A stretch of 42,333 nucleotides of DNA, from the NCBI GenBank assembly GCA_009886115.1, contig VFJJ01000027.1:1-42333 (forward strand), read 5' to 3'. The DNA is from Actinomycetota bacterium (GTDB lineage: Bacteria; Actinomycetota; Acidimicrobiia; IMCC26256; VFJJ01). This document shows positions 17,542-24,713 of the stretch, one piece after another. The notes beneath the pieces were generated by a model that did no database searches, was not told the origin of the DNA, and saw only the letters and a list, made by a program, of their open reading frames with translations. The position numbers and the translations under genes are program-made. Positions within the stretch are counted from its first letter, which is position 1; each line of letters opens with the position of its first letter.

Positions 17542-18741
17542 TCAGTCCGACAGGCCCAGCTCGGCGAGCAGGACGGCGCGGTGGGCGTCGAGCACGGGCA
17601 CCGGGCCGCGGATCGCCGGATCGGGGAATCCCGAGATCTTGATGGGGTTCCCGGCGAGGCGGAGACGGGCGCCCGGACCCGACCCGTCCTCCCCGGCGAT
17701 GTCGACCACCATCGTGCGGGCGAGCACCTGCGGGTCGGCGAGCACCCGGGCCACGTCGTTGATCGGTCCGCAGGGCACACCGGCGCCGGCCAGGGCGGCG
17801 AGCCACTCGTCGGTCGAGCGGGTCACGAAGGCCGCCTCAAGCTCGATCTGGAGCACATCGACGTGCGCCGATCGCGCGTCGTTGGTCACGAAGCGGGCGT
17901 CGGTCGCGAGCTCGGGCCGACCGACCACGGCGCACATCGCGGCGAAGAGCGCGTCGTTGCCAGCCGCCGCGATGAGGTACCCGTCGGCCGTCGTCATCGC
18001 CCCGAACGGTGCGATCGACGGATGGCGCGCCCCGAGCGGTCCGGGCGAGTGCCCGGTCGAGCAGTAGCGGGCGATCGCGTTCTCGAGGATCGCCACCTGG
18101 CAATCGAGCATCCCCACATCGACGAAGCGTCCCGTCCCCGTCGTGGCCCGGTCGTAGAGCGCGGCGTTCACCCCGATCGCAGTGAACAGGCCAGCCGTGA
18201 TGTCGCCGATCGAGGTGCCCACCCGGGTCGGCGGTCCGCCCGGCCATCCGGTGATGCTCATCACGCCGCCCATGCCCTGCACGACCATGTCGTACGCGGG
18301 CCGGTCGGCATAGGGACCGGTGTGCCCGAAGCCCGAGACCGCTGCATAGATCAGACGGGGCCAGCGCTCGTGCACGCTCGACCATCCGTACCCCAGGCGT
18401 TCCATGGCGCCGGGACGGAAGTTCTCGATGAGCACGTCGGCCCGCTCGAGCAAGGCGTCGAGCACTCGGCGGTCGTCAGCCGATCGCAGGTCGAGAGCGA
18501 TCGACTCCTTGGCCCGGTTGACCGAGGCGAAGTACGCCGAGCGGCCGTCGATGAACGGCCCGATGGCCCGACTGTCGTCGCCCCCCTCGGGATGCTCGAC
18601 CTTGACGATCCGGGCCCCGAGGTCGGACAGCACCATCGTGCAGAACGGCCCGGCGAGCACCCTGGTGAGGTCGACGACGAGCACGCCGTTGAGGGGCCCG
18701 GCCGGCGGGACGGGCACCGGGACGACCGGGACGCCGTCCAT
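17542..18741 (-). CDS. CaiB/BaiF family (class III) CoA-transferase
   Basis: 399 residues, full length for the family, moving CoA between carboxylic acids or onto an acid. Diagnostic segments are VVDLTRVLAGPFCTMVLSD (about 20-38), KVEHPEGGDDSR, VNRAKESIALDLRS, VLIENFRPGAMERLGYGW and YDMVVQGMGG, in which the Asp is the catalytic nucleophile; GIPCGPIND-like GVPCGPINDVARVLADPQ is near the C-terminus. The substrate acid cannot be deduced. The biotinyl carrier gene ends one base upstream of this ATG, so the two are very likely co-transcribed. Convergent with the sortase. Confidence 0.93.
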   Translation of the reverse strand: MDGVPVVPVPVPPAGPLNGVLVVDLTRVLAGPFCTMVLSDLGARIVKVEHPEGGDDSRAIGPFIDGRSAYFASVNRAKESIALDLRSADDRRVLDALLERADVLIENFRPGAMERLGYGWSSVHERWPRLIYAAVSGFGHTGPYADRPAYDMVVQGMGGVMSITGWPGGPPTRVGTSIGDITAGLFTAIGVNAALYDRATTGTGRFVDVGMLDCQVAILENAIARYCSTGHSPGPLGARHPSIAPFGAMTTADGYLIAAAGNDALFAAMCAVVGRPELATDARFVTNDARSAHVDVLQIELEAAFVTRSTDEWLAALAGAGVPCGPINDVARVLADPQVLARTMVVDIAGEDGSGPGARLRLAGNPIKISGFPDPAIRGPVPVLDAHRAVLLAELGLSD

Positions 18742-18742
18742 C

Positions 18743-18961
18743 TCAGTCGGGATCGATCACGACGAGGACCTGGAGCTCTCGCACCGACTCGTCGGGGACC
18801 ACCCGCACCTCGGCCACCCGCCCGGCCACCGGAGCCTCGACGGGGATCTCCATCTTCATCGACTCCAGGATGACCAGCTCCTCACCCGCTTCGACGTGCT
18901 GGTCGACGACGACCAGCACCTGCCAGACGTTGGCGGTCATCTCTGCCCGAATCTCGATCAC
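18743..18961 (-). CDS. Small biotin/lipoyl carrier protein (BCCP-type domain)
   Basis: 72 residues consisting only of a biotinyl domain: MIEIRAEMTANVWQVLVV, then VEAGEELVILESMKMEIPVE with the ESMKM motif whose Lys is biotinylated, then the second half-barrel APVAGRVAEVRVVPDESV. Such free-standing carriers serve multi-subunit acyl-CoA or oxoacid carboxylases, but no carboxylase subunit is visible nearby. GTG 18961 is favoured over ATG 18940 because relatives begin with the same ExRAEM segment. It is the promoter-proximal gene of a two-gene unit with the CoA-transferase. Confidence 0.9.
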   Translation of the reverse strand: MIEIRAEMTANVWQVLVVVDQHVEAGEELVILESMKMEIPVEAPVAGRVAEVRVVPDESVRELQVLVVIDPD

Positions 18962-19061
18962 CTGGCCCCCTCGGCGTCATTCGCCGCCCGACGCTACGGG
19001 GCGGAGGGTCCCGGGGGCCACGCCGGGACGGGTGGTCCACCGGTGCGACCGGCCCTGCGGG

Positions 19062-19067
19062 TACCGT
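19062..19067 (+). promoter_or_regulatory. Possible leaderless promoter -10 (TACCGT)
   Basis: TACCGT fits TANNNT and ends 7 bases before GTG 19075, the same geometry as at 3952-3965. No Shine-Dalgarno sequence lies between and no convincing -35. Confidence 0.35.
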
Positions 19068-19074
19068 CGAGCTC

Positions 19075-19683
19075 GTGATCCTGGTACCCGTGGGACTGGC
19101 GGCGGGCCTGTTCGCCGTCGTTCTGACCGGCGGGCGGCTGCGACGCGTCCTCGATCTCCACCTCCGGGCCTGGCCGCTGGTGGTTGCCAGCGCCGTGCTC
19201 CTGGCCATCCTCCGTCGCAGCTCCCCGCCAGGCGCCCCGGTGCTCTTGGTGCTGGCGCTCGCCATGTCGTTGACGTTCGTCGTGGCGAACCTCCGCTTCC
19301 GGTGCATGCCCGTGGTGTTCACCGGGCTGGCCATGAACGCCCTGTGCGTGGTCGTCAACCAGGGGATGCCCGTCCGGCTGCCGTCCGACGCCACGACCGC
19401 CGACTTCGCCGCCTACGCCGATTCGTCGAGCCACCACGTCGAGCGGGACGACGATCGTTTGACCCGCCTGGGCGATGTGCTGTTGATCCCGTGGCCCGAG
19501 CGCGTTCCCGTCTCCTACGGCGACCTCGTGCTGGTCGCCGGACTGATCGGGGTGCTCTTCCGTGTCGGCCGACCCCCCGGGCGCCACGCCGGTGCCCCCT
19601 ACCAACGACCCACCGGCGGCCACCGGGCGCGACCGCTCGATCGGCGCCCGACGCGTCGCGTGGCCGGCTCGTCGACGGCCTGA
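19075..19683 (+). CDS. DUF5317 family membrane protein
   Basis: 202 residues with about five helices: ILVPVGLAAGLFAVVLTGG, AWPLVVASAVLLAILRR, PVLLVLALAMSLTFVVANL, MPVVFTGLAMNALCVVVNQG and YGDLVLVAGLIGVLF. The central GLAMNALCVVVNQGMPV (small residues, Asn, GMPV) followed by a His/Asp-rich loop and LGDVLLIPWPERVPVSYGD is the DUF5317 signature seen in many actinobacteria. The C-terminal 35 residues are basic and low-complexity. Function unknown. It lies 6 bases before the glycosyltransferase gene and is probably co-transcribed with it. Confidence 0.85.
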   Translation: MILVPVGLAAGLFAVVLTGGRLRRVLDLHLRAWPLVVASAVLLAILRRSSPPGAPVLLVLALAMSLTFVVANLRFRCMPVVFTGLAMNALCVVVNQGMPVRLPSDATTADFAAYADSSSHHVERDDDRLTRLGDVLLIPWPERVPVSYGDLVLVAGLIGVLFRVGRPPGRHAGAPYQRPTGGHRARPLDRRPTRRVAGSSTA

Positions 19684-19689
19684 GGACCC

Positions 19690-20847
19690 GTGCCCGTCGC
19701 GGTCATGGTGTCGTTCCGGCTCGGGGGCTCCGACGGGGTCTCGATCGAAGCCGCGAAATGGGCTGACGCCTTGCGAGCCCTGGGTTTCGCGGTCCGCCGG
19801 ATCGCCGGGGAGCTCGGGACGGTCGAGCCCGTCCGACCCGAGGACGTCATCCTCCCCGGCCTGGCGATCGGAGCCGGCACGCCGGTCTCAGCTCCGGCGC
19901 TGGCCTCGGCGATGGCCGCGGCGCTCGTCGGCGTCGACCTCGTCATCGTCGAGAACCTGTTGTCGCTGCCGATGAATCTCGACGCGGCCCGGGTGGTGAC
20001 CTCGACGCTGCGACGGTTCCCGGGACGGGTCGTGCTGCACCATCACGACCTGGCATGGCAGCGCGAGCACTACCGCGGAGTCGACGAGCTCCCTCCTGAG
20101 CTGCCCGGGGCCCTGCACGTCGTCATCAACGACCACTCCCGACGGGAGCTCGCCGACCGGGGCTTCGCCGCGGTCACCGTCCGCAACCACTTCGACCTCA
20201 CGGCCCCGACCGGCGATCGGACCCGGGCCCGGGCCGCGCTCGGTGCATCCGACACCACGATCGTGGTGTTCCAGCCGACCCGGGCCATCGCCCGCAAGAA
20301 CGTCCCGGCTGCAGTGGCGCTGGCCGAGCGATTGGTCGAGCTGACCGGTCGACCCGTCCTGTACTGGCTGTCGGGTCCGGCCGAGGACGGGTACGGGCCC
20401 ACGCTCGATGCCATCCTCGCCGAGGCGGCGGTGCCCATTCGTCGGGGCCTGTGGTCACCGGCGCCCGGGGCGGAAGCGGGCACCGGGGCGGAAGCGGGCA
20501 CCGGGTCGGGAGCGGGCACCGGGCCCGACGGGAAGCTCGGGATCGCCGACGCCTACGCAGCCTGTGACGTCGTGGCGTTCCCGTCGACCTGGGAGGGCTT
20601 CGGCAACCCGGTGATCGAGTCGATCGTGGCCGGACGCCCGCTCGCCGCGGGGAGCTACCCCGCGCTCGACGAGCTGCGCTCGCTCGGGGTCCGGTGGTTG
20701 CCGATCGACGACCCACCGGCCATCGCCCGGGTCATCGAGCATCCCGATGTCGCCATGGTCTCGGCCAACCGCCTCGCGATCGCCAGGCATCTCGACCTCG
20801 CCGATCTCCCCCGACACCTCGCGGAGCTGCTCGATCGGCCAGGATGA
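19690..20847 (+). CDS. Glycosyltransferase, GT-B fold (GT4-like)
   Basis: 385 residues. The N-terminal Rossmann half has SFRLGGSDGVSIEAAKW (the GG...G donor/acceptor loop, about 8-24), VDLVIVENLLSLPMN and RVVLHHHDLAWQREHY; the C-terminal half has VFQPTRAIARKNVPAAVALA (phosphate-binding Arg/Lys), and the EX7E-type donor site PSTWEGFGNPVIESIVAGRP. A sugar is probably added to a lipid or polysaccharide acceptor in the cytoplasm. The two halves are separated by an inserted run of three GAEAGT-like repeats (about residues 260-277). ATG/GTG choice: GTG 19690 has GAGG 4-8 bases upstream. Overlaps the next gene (ATGA). Confidence 0.88.
   Translation: MPVAVMVSFRLGGSDGVSIEAAKWADALRALGFAVRRIAGELGTVEPVRPEDVILPGLAIGAGTPVSAPALASAMAAALVGVDLVIVENLLSLPMNLDAARVVTSTLRRFPGRVVLHHHDLAWQREHYRGVDELPPELPGALHVVINDHSRRELADRGFAAVTVRNHFDLTAPTGDRTRARAALGASDTTIVVFQPTRAIARKNVPAAVALAERLVELTGRPVLYWLSGPAEDGYGPTLDAILAEAAVPIRRGLWSPAPGAEAGTGAEAGTGSGAGTGPDGKLGIADAYAACDVVAFPSTWEGFGNPVIESIVAGRPLAAGSYPALDELRSLGVRWLPIDDPPAIARVIEHPDVAMVSANRLAIARHLDLADLPRHLAELLDRPG
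20467..20520. repeat. 18-bp tandem repeat, 3 units, in glycosyltransferase
   Basis: Three adjacent 18-base units encoding GAEAGT, GAEAGT and GSGAGT; the first two are identical and the third differs at a few bases. They form a flexible Gly/Ala insert in a surface loop of the C-terminal domain. Confidence 0.9.
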
Positions 20848-21254
20848 ACGACATGCGCAACGACGACCTCGATCCCGGGCCGACAGGCGACGGGTCGCCG
20901 TCGCCCGACCCGATCGTCGAGCGGCGGGCCCACATCGCATCGTGGGCCCAGCGCGGCAAGCGCATCGGCTACCTGGCTTTGGTGATCGCCATCGCCGTCT
21001 TCTCGGTGGCGTTGTACTGGGATCTGCCCGAGGCGCTCATGGTCGTGATCGTGGCCTGCCTCGTCATCGCGACGATCACCCTGCTGCCGTCGATCGTGGT
21101 CGGGTATGGCGTCAACGCTGCCGAGCGCGACGAGCGGACCGCGGCTGCAGAGCACGCGCACCGCGCAGCGCCGTCGCAGCCGCCTCGGCAGCCGGCGCCG
21201 GTCGAGAGGTCGTCGTCGAGGCGCCCGGGGTCCGAAGCACCTGATACCCCATAG
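20844..21254 (+). CDS. Small two-helix membrane protein, unknown function
   Basis: 136 residues. A polar N-terminus (to about 36) precedes two closely spaced helices (IGYLALVIAIAVFSVALYW and ALMVVIVACLVIATITLLPSIVVGYG), then a charged Ala/Arg/Pro-rich tail. I recognise no named family. ATG 20844 overlaps the glycosyltransferase stop by 4 bp, which argues that it is real and translationally coupled; ATG 20853 is a second possible start. It may assist the glycosyltransferase at the membrane, but that is only inferred from coupling. Confidence 0.7.
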   Translation: MNDMRNDDLDPGPTGDGSPSPDPIVERRAHIASWAQRGKRIGYLALVIAIAVFSVALYWDLPEALMVVIVACLVIATITLLPSIVVGYGVNAAERDERTAAAEHAHRAAPSQPPRQPAPVERSSSRRPGSEAPDTP

Positions 21255-21275
21255 GGGCCCTCGGGTTGGGACCCC

Positions 21276-21281
21276 TACACT
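21276..21281 (+). promoter_or_regulatory. Possible -10 box (TACACT) for TetR gene
   Basis: TACACT fits TANNNT and would give a start near 21288, leaving a leader of about 36 bases with CGGAG before GTG 21324. The same hexamer occurs upstream of the LAFTG gene. No -35 match. Confidence 0.3.
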
Positions 21282-21323
21282 CGGGTGTTCCCTGCACGGC
21301 TCGACCCATTTCCCGGAGTCACC

Positions 21324-22028
21324 GTGAACGCTCGCCTCCCTGCCGACCAGCGCCGCCGACAGCTCTTGGGCGTGGCGCGCACGGTCTTCGCCGAGCGGGG
21401 ATTCCACCTCACGTCGATGGACGATGTCGCCGATGCCGCCGGCGTCACGAAACCCGTGTTGTATCAGCACTTCCGGTCGAAGCGTGCGCTCTTCGGCGAG
21501 CTGCTGTCCGACATCGGGAATCAGTTGGTCCTCGAGTGGTCGACGGCGACGTTCGCGGCGACGGGGCCTCGCGACACCGTGCAGCGCGGCTTCACCGCCT
21601 ACTTCCGCTTCCTCGATGCCGACCCGGCCGCGTTTCGGCTGCTGTTCGGCGCCACCGTCAGGCACGATCCCGAGTTCGGCGACATCTGCGAGGAGATCAT
21701 CGGGCGGATCGCGGCCGAGGTCGTCGGCCTCATCGAGATCGACGGACCGGCAGAGCAGCGCGCCGCCCTCGCGCATGCTCTCGTCGGCATGGCGGAATCG
21801 GTCGGTCGCTGGGTGCTCACCGATCCCACCGTCGAGGCCGGCCTCCCCAGCTCCGAGAAGCTCGCCGAATGGCTCATGGAGCTCTCGTGGTTCGGGCTGC
21901 GGGGCCTCCGCATCCCGACGCTGCAGCCATCGGCGTCCCCCAACGCCTCCGACGGCCCCTCCTCCGGGACCGCCGAACCAGCCGAGTCGTCGACGGCCGG
22001 CCCCTCCGCCGACGCCGCTTCAGCCTGA
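21324..22028 (+). CDS. TetR family transcriptional regulator
   Basis: 234 residues. N-terminal HTH: RRRQLLGVARTVFAERGFH, LTSMDDVADAAGVTKPVLYQ and HFRSKRALFGELL, the classic TetR recognition helix ending in LYQHF. The ligand-binding domain carries AFRLLFGATVRHDPEF and VGMAESVGRWVL, typical of the large actinobacterial TetR group tied to lipid metabolism. The last 40 residues are Ser/Pro/Ala-rich. I chose GTG 21324 (VNARLPADQ), with CGGAG upstream, over the 13-codon longer GTG 21285. No obvious operator palindrome was found upstream, and its target is unknown; the gene stands alone on the plus strand, facing the CAP protein gene. Confidence 0.9.
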   Translation: MNARLPADQRRRQLLGVARTVFAERGFHLTSMDDVADAAGVTKPVLYQHFRSKRALFGELLSDIGNQLVLEWSTATFAATGPRDTVQRGFTAYFRFLDADPAAFRLLFGATVRHDPEFGDICEEIIGRIAAEVVGLIEIDGPAEQRAALAHALVGMAESVGRWVLTDPTVEAGLPSSEKLAEWLMELSWFGLRGLRIPTLQPSASPNASDGPSSGTAEPAESSTAGPSADAASA

Positions 22029-22121
22029 GGGTTCAGCCAAGCGGTCGTCAGGCCCCGGCGCCGGCCGGTTGCTCTCCAGAGGTCACCGTCGGTCGGTCGA
22101 CGAGCGGCTCGAGGCCAGGTT

Positions 22122-22167
22122 CAGCAGCTCAGCAGTGCAGCAGCTCAGCAGTGCAGCAACTCAGCAG
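22122..22167. repeat. 16-bp tandem repeat at the CAP gene stop
   Basis: About three units of 16 bases (cagcagctcagcagtg), the last one imperfect, begin at the stop codon of the CAP protein gene and run downstream. The rest of the 132-base gap between the TetR stop and this gene shows nothing recognisable. Confidence 0.85.
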
Positions 22168-23537
22168 GCCGGACCGGTGCTGTCGTTGCGAACCACGGGC
22201 TGCAGCGGCGGGGTGCCGGCGGCGTAGCCGGGCGCCGGTGAGCTCGCGACCCGGCCGAAGTTCTCGGTGGCGTAGATCTTGCCGTTGATGCACGTGACCG
22301 CGACACCGACGGTGTCGAAACCGGGTTGGAGGATGTTCACCCGGTGACTGCTCGAGTTCATCAGCATGCTGTGGATGCGGCCCGACGACATGGCCCCGCC
22401 GCTGGCCCAGGCGATGTTCTCGCCCAGACCTTCGAATCGCCCGCTGATGCCGGTGACGGTCATCGCCGCGCTGAGATCGCGGTGCACGAAGCTGCCGGTC
22501 GAGGCCATCGTGCGTGACCAATCGGCCGCCAGCGCGCCCAGGCTGTGGTCCCAGACCAGGGGGCTCAGGCCCCGTGCCGCTCGCTCCTCGTTGATGCGAG
22601 CGACGATGTCGGCTGCGATCTGGCTCTCGATCGAGACCGGCGCCGGTGCTGCGCCCGGGGACGGAACGGGCGTCGGGATCGGTGCCGCGCTCGGGATCGG
22701 GGTCGATCCCCCGAACGCCCGGGCCGTTCCGTCGGCGACGGCCACGACGTACCCGTTGCTCGTCGGCTGGCGCATGATGCCGACGACTGGAGCGCCGACG
22801 GCCGCCGAGCCGAGGTTGGCCGCGTCACCGTACGCGAGCACCGCTCCGCCCTGCGACACGAGCCAGTACCCACGCCCCGAGACCGAGGAGGCCATGCCCA
22901 CGATCGTGTCGGCTCGGGGCTGGCCGCCACCGGAGCCGAGGAACTTGGCGTCACCGAAGCTGAAGATCCCACCATCGTCGGCGGTGAGCCAGTACCCGTT
23001 CCCCGATGCCGTCGCGGTCATCGCGGTGATGGGCTGCACGAGCTTCAAATTGCCGGCGCTGCCGAGGAACTTGGCGTCACCGAAGCTGAAGATCCCACCA
23101 TCGGACGCCACCAACCAATAGCCCCGACTCGCCGGGGTGGCGGCCATTCCGACGATCGGCTGGTTGAGACGCATACCGCCCGTCGAACCGAGGAACTTGG
23201 CGTCACCGAAGCTGAAGATCCCACCATCGGACGCCACCAGCCAATAGCCCCGACCCGTCGACGTGGCCGAGATCCCGACGATCGGGAAGTTGAGCCTCGA
23301 GCCCGACATGGAGCCCAGCGCCGTCGCGTCGCCAACGGGGGCGACGGCACCGTCGGAGGAGGCCAGCCAGAAGCCGGTGCCGCTCGGCGTGGGGGCCATG
23401 CCGACGACGCTGACGGGCGCAGCGCTGGCTGAGCCGGCCAGGACACCAGTGGTGCTGACGACGAACGCCGTGGCGCCGACGGCAAGCGCTGCTGAGGCCA
23501 GAATCGCGCGCAGCGCCCAAGGGCGGGATCGGGACAT
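22161..23537 (-). CDS. Secreted CAP (SCP/PR1) domain protein with 42-residue repeats
   Basis: 458 residues. A signal-type N-terminus (basic MSRSRPWALR, hydrophobic stretch, ASAAP) is followed by five or six copies of a roughly 42-residue motif of the form GYWLVASDGGIFSFGDAKFL (about residues 45-275). A Pro-rich hinge (PIPTPVPSPGAAPAP) leads to a C-terminal CAP domain: IVARINEERAARGLSPLVW, FVHRDLSAAM, GLGENIAWAS and MNSSSHRVNILQ, with the CAP histidines and Glu in place. The repeats probably form a beta-propeller-like or wall-binding region. Extracellular role in the envelope is likely, activity unknown. ATG 23537 is chosen because the signal peptide starts there. Confidence 0.88.
   Translation of the reverse strand: MSRSRPWALRAILASAALAVGATAFVVSTTGVLAGSASAAPVSVVGMAPTPSGTGFWLASSDGAVAPVGDATALGSMSGSRLNFPIVGISATSTGRGYWLVASDGGIFSFGDAKFLGSTGGMRLNQPIVGMAATPASRGYWLVASDGGIFSFGDAKFLGSAGNLKLVQPITAMTATASGNGYWLTADDGGIFSFGDAKFLGSGGGQPRADTIVGMASSVSGRGYWLVSQGGAVLAYGDAANLGSAAVGAPVVGIMRQPTSNGYVVAVADGTARAFGGSTPIPSAAPIPTPVPSPGAAPAPVSIESQIAADIVARINEERAARGLSPLVWDHSLGALAADWSRTMASTGSFVHRDLSAAMTVTGISGRFEGLGENIAWASGGAMSSGRIHSMLMNSSSHRVNILQPGFDTVGVAVTCINGKIYATENFGRVASSPAPGYAAGTPPLQPVVRNDSTGPAC
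22936..23229. repeat. 126-bp periodic coding repeat with identical 42-bp cores
   Basis: Identical 42-base blocks lie at 22936-22977, 23062-23103 and 23188-23229, exactly 126 bases apart. They encode the DGGIFSFGDAKFLGS part of the protein repeat. Bases between blocks have diverged, except that the two right-hand copies stay almost identical for some 25 bases beyond the core. Confidence 0.93.
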
Positions 23538-23569
23538 GGCCAGAGCAGACCACGAGCCGGGGTATGGCA

Positions 23570-23598
23570 ACGTTAATTCCACGGTGGGTTTCCGTGAA
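23570..23598 (-). promoter_or_regulatory. Candidate promoter for the CAP protein gene
   Basis: On the minus strand TTCACG (23598-23593), a 17-base spacer and TAACGT (23575-23570) match the sigma-70-type pattern at four of six -35 positions and the TANNNT -10. Transcription would begin about 26 bases upstream of ATG 23537. Confidence 0.42.
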
Positions 23599-23785
23599 CT
23601 CCGTCATGCCGACGGAACGACCTGCGCCGCGCCCAGCAATCGGGAGTCGATCCTCGGCCCCGTTGAGCTCGAGGCGGTGTCTGATCCGCCCGAATCGTCG
23701 GAGTGCCGGTGAAGCTACCAACGCGTAGCGTGCGATCTCGAAGGTAAATCGTTCGCCGCGCCTGTCGTCGGAGGCGCTCGATCCG

Positions 23786-23791
23786 TACACT
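23786..23791 (+). promoter_or_regulatory. Possible -10 box (TACACT) for the LAFTG protein gene
   Basis: TACACT, the same hexamer as before the TetR gene, would give a leader of about 48 bases ending in GGAGG at 23836-23840. The -35 position (TGTCGT) is poor. Confidence 0.3.
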
Positions 23792-23845
23792 GACGGCCAG
23801 GGTGAACGGACGCACCGGTTTCCCGGTCGCGCGATGGAGGTTGTG

Positions 23846-24634
23846 ATGACGAGATCCCGAGTTCACGGACGCCGCGTGCTGGTCGTGCTGGCCACGCTGG
23901 CGATCACCCTGTTCTTCACGGTGGGGACGGCCTTCGCCCATTTCCCCGTGGTCTCGGGGACGGTCGCCTGCGCCGACGGCCAGTTCACGATCACCTGGTC
24001 GGTCTGGAACAACGCCGCTGGCGGGAACGAGCCCATACAGCTCACCAGCAGTGTCGTCACCACGAGCAGCCAGTCTCCGGCGACCGTCACCTGGAACGGA
24101 AGCGTCGCCAGCATCGCACCGGGGATCCAGAACAGCGTCTCGGGCACGACCGTGCTCCCCGACTCGCTGACCGGCACCGTCACCCTCACCGTCACCGGCA
24201 GCTACCCGACTGCCGACTTCCCCGACATGGTGCGCAGCCACACCGTCACCCTGCCGCCTCCGTGCCAGGAGACGACCACGACCACCACGACCGCACCCAC
24301 CACCACGACCACGGTCGCGACCACCACAACCGCACCGGCGACCACCACGACCACGGTCGCGACCACCACAACCGCACCGGCGACCACCACGACCGCACCG
24401 GCCACCACGACCACACCGTCCACCGCACCGGCGAGTGCGCCGCAGGCGGTCCCCCCGGCAGGCGGCGGCGGACTCCAGAACACGCCCGCCGGCTCGGGCG
24501 GTCAACTCGCCTTCACGGGCTCGACGATCTTCCCGCTGATGGCCGTGGCGGCGGCTGCCATCGCCGTCGGGACGCTCGCGCTGCGCTGGTCGCGCCGGAA
24601 CAGTTCGCCGAACAGCACCTCGCCACGGGTGTGA
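23846..24634 (+). CDS. Sortase-anchored surface protein with LAFTG signal
   Basis: 262 residues. The signal peptide (VLVVLATLAITLFFTVGTAFA, cleavage near AFA-HF) is followed by a roughly 110-residue beta-rich domain with two Cys (VACADGQFTITWSV to PPPCQE). A long TTTTTTAP-type Thr stalk, then the sorting signal: LAFTG, a hydrophobic helix (STIFPLMAVAAAAIAVGTLAL) and a basic end (RWSRRN). LAXTG is the motif used by class E sortases, so the sortase at 16107 is the natural partner. ATG 23846 is chosen over ATG 23834 because GGAGG lies 5 bases before it. The adhesive or structural role of the N-domain is unknown. Confidence 0.88.
   Translation: MTRSRVHGRRVLVVLATLAITLFFTVGTAFAHFPVVSGTVACADGQFTITWSVWNNAAGGNEPIQLTSSVVTTSSQSPATVTWNGSVASIAPGIQNSVSGTTVLPDSLTGTVTLTVTGSYPTADFPDMVRSHTVTLPPPCQETTTTTTTAPTTTTTVATTTTAPATTTTTVATTTTAPATTTTAPATTTTPSTAPASAPQAVPPAGGGGLQNTPAGSGGQLAFTGSTIFPLMAVAAAAIAVGTLALRWSRRNSSPNSTSPRV
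24299..24382. repeat. 42-bp perfect tandem duplication in Thr stalk
   Basis: Two perfect adjacent 42-base copies (24299-24340, 24341-24382) followed by a partial third. Each encodes 14 residues of the TTTT-VATTTTAPA stalk, so copy number sets stalk length. Confidence 0.92.
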
Positions 24635-24713
24635 ACCCCGGGCTCGACCACGAGGCGCTGACCGGGTTGCGGGAACGAGTCGTGTCGCCCACGTTGCGAG
24701 ATCGGCCTGGAGC

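Larger units (their letters stand above)
23538..23845. other. 308-base divergent intergenic region
   Basis: Gap between the divergent CAP-protein and LAFTG-protein genes. I see candidate promoters for each side (listed separately) and a lower GC content around 23565-23580. No coding homology, RNA fold or strong dyad was recognised in the rest. Confidence 0.6.

Noticed and set aside
22936-23229. Regularly spaced identical repeats resembling a CRISPR array.
   Set aside because: The period is exactly 126 bases, the repeats and 84-base intervals are in one reading frame and encode the repeat units of the CAP protein.
24246-24428. Minus-strand Trp/Ser/Val-rich open frame.
   Set aside because: It is the complement of the Thr-rich stalk repeats of the LAFTG protein.
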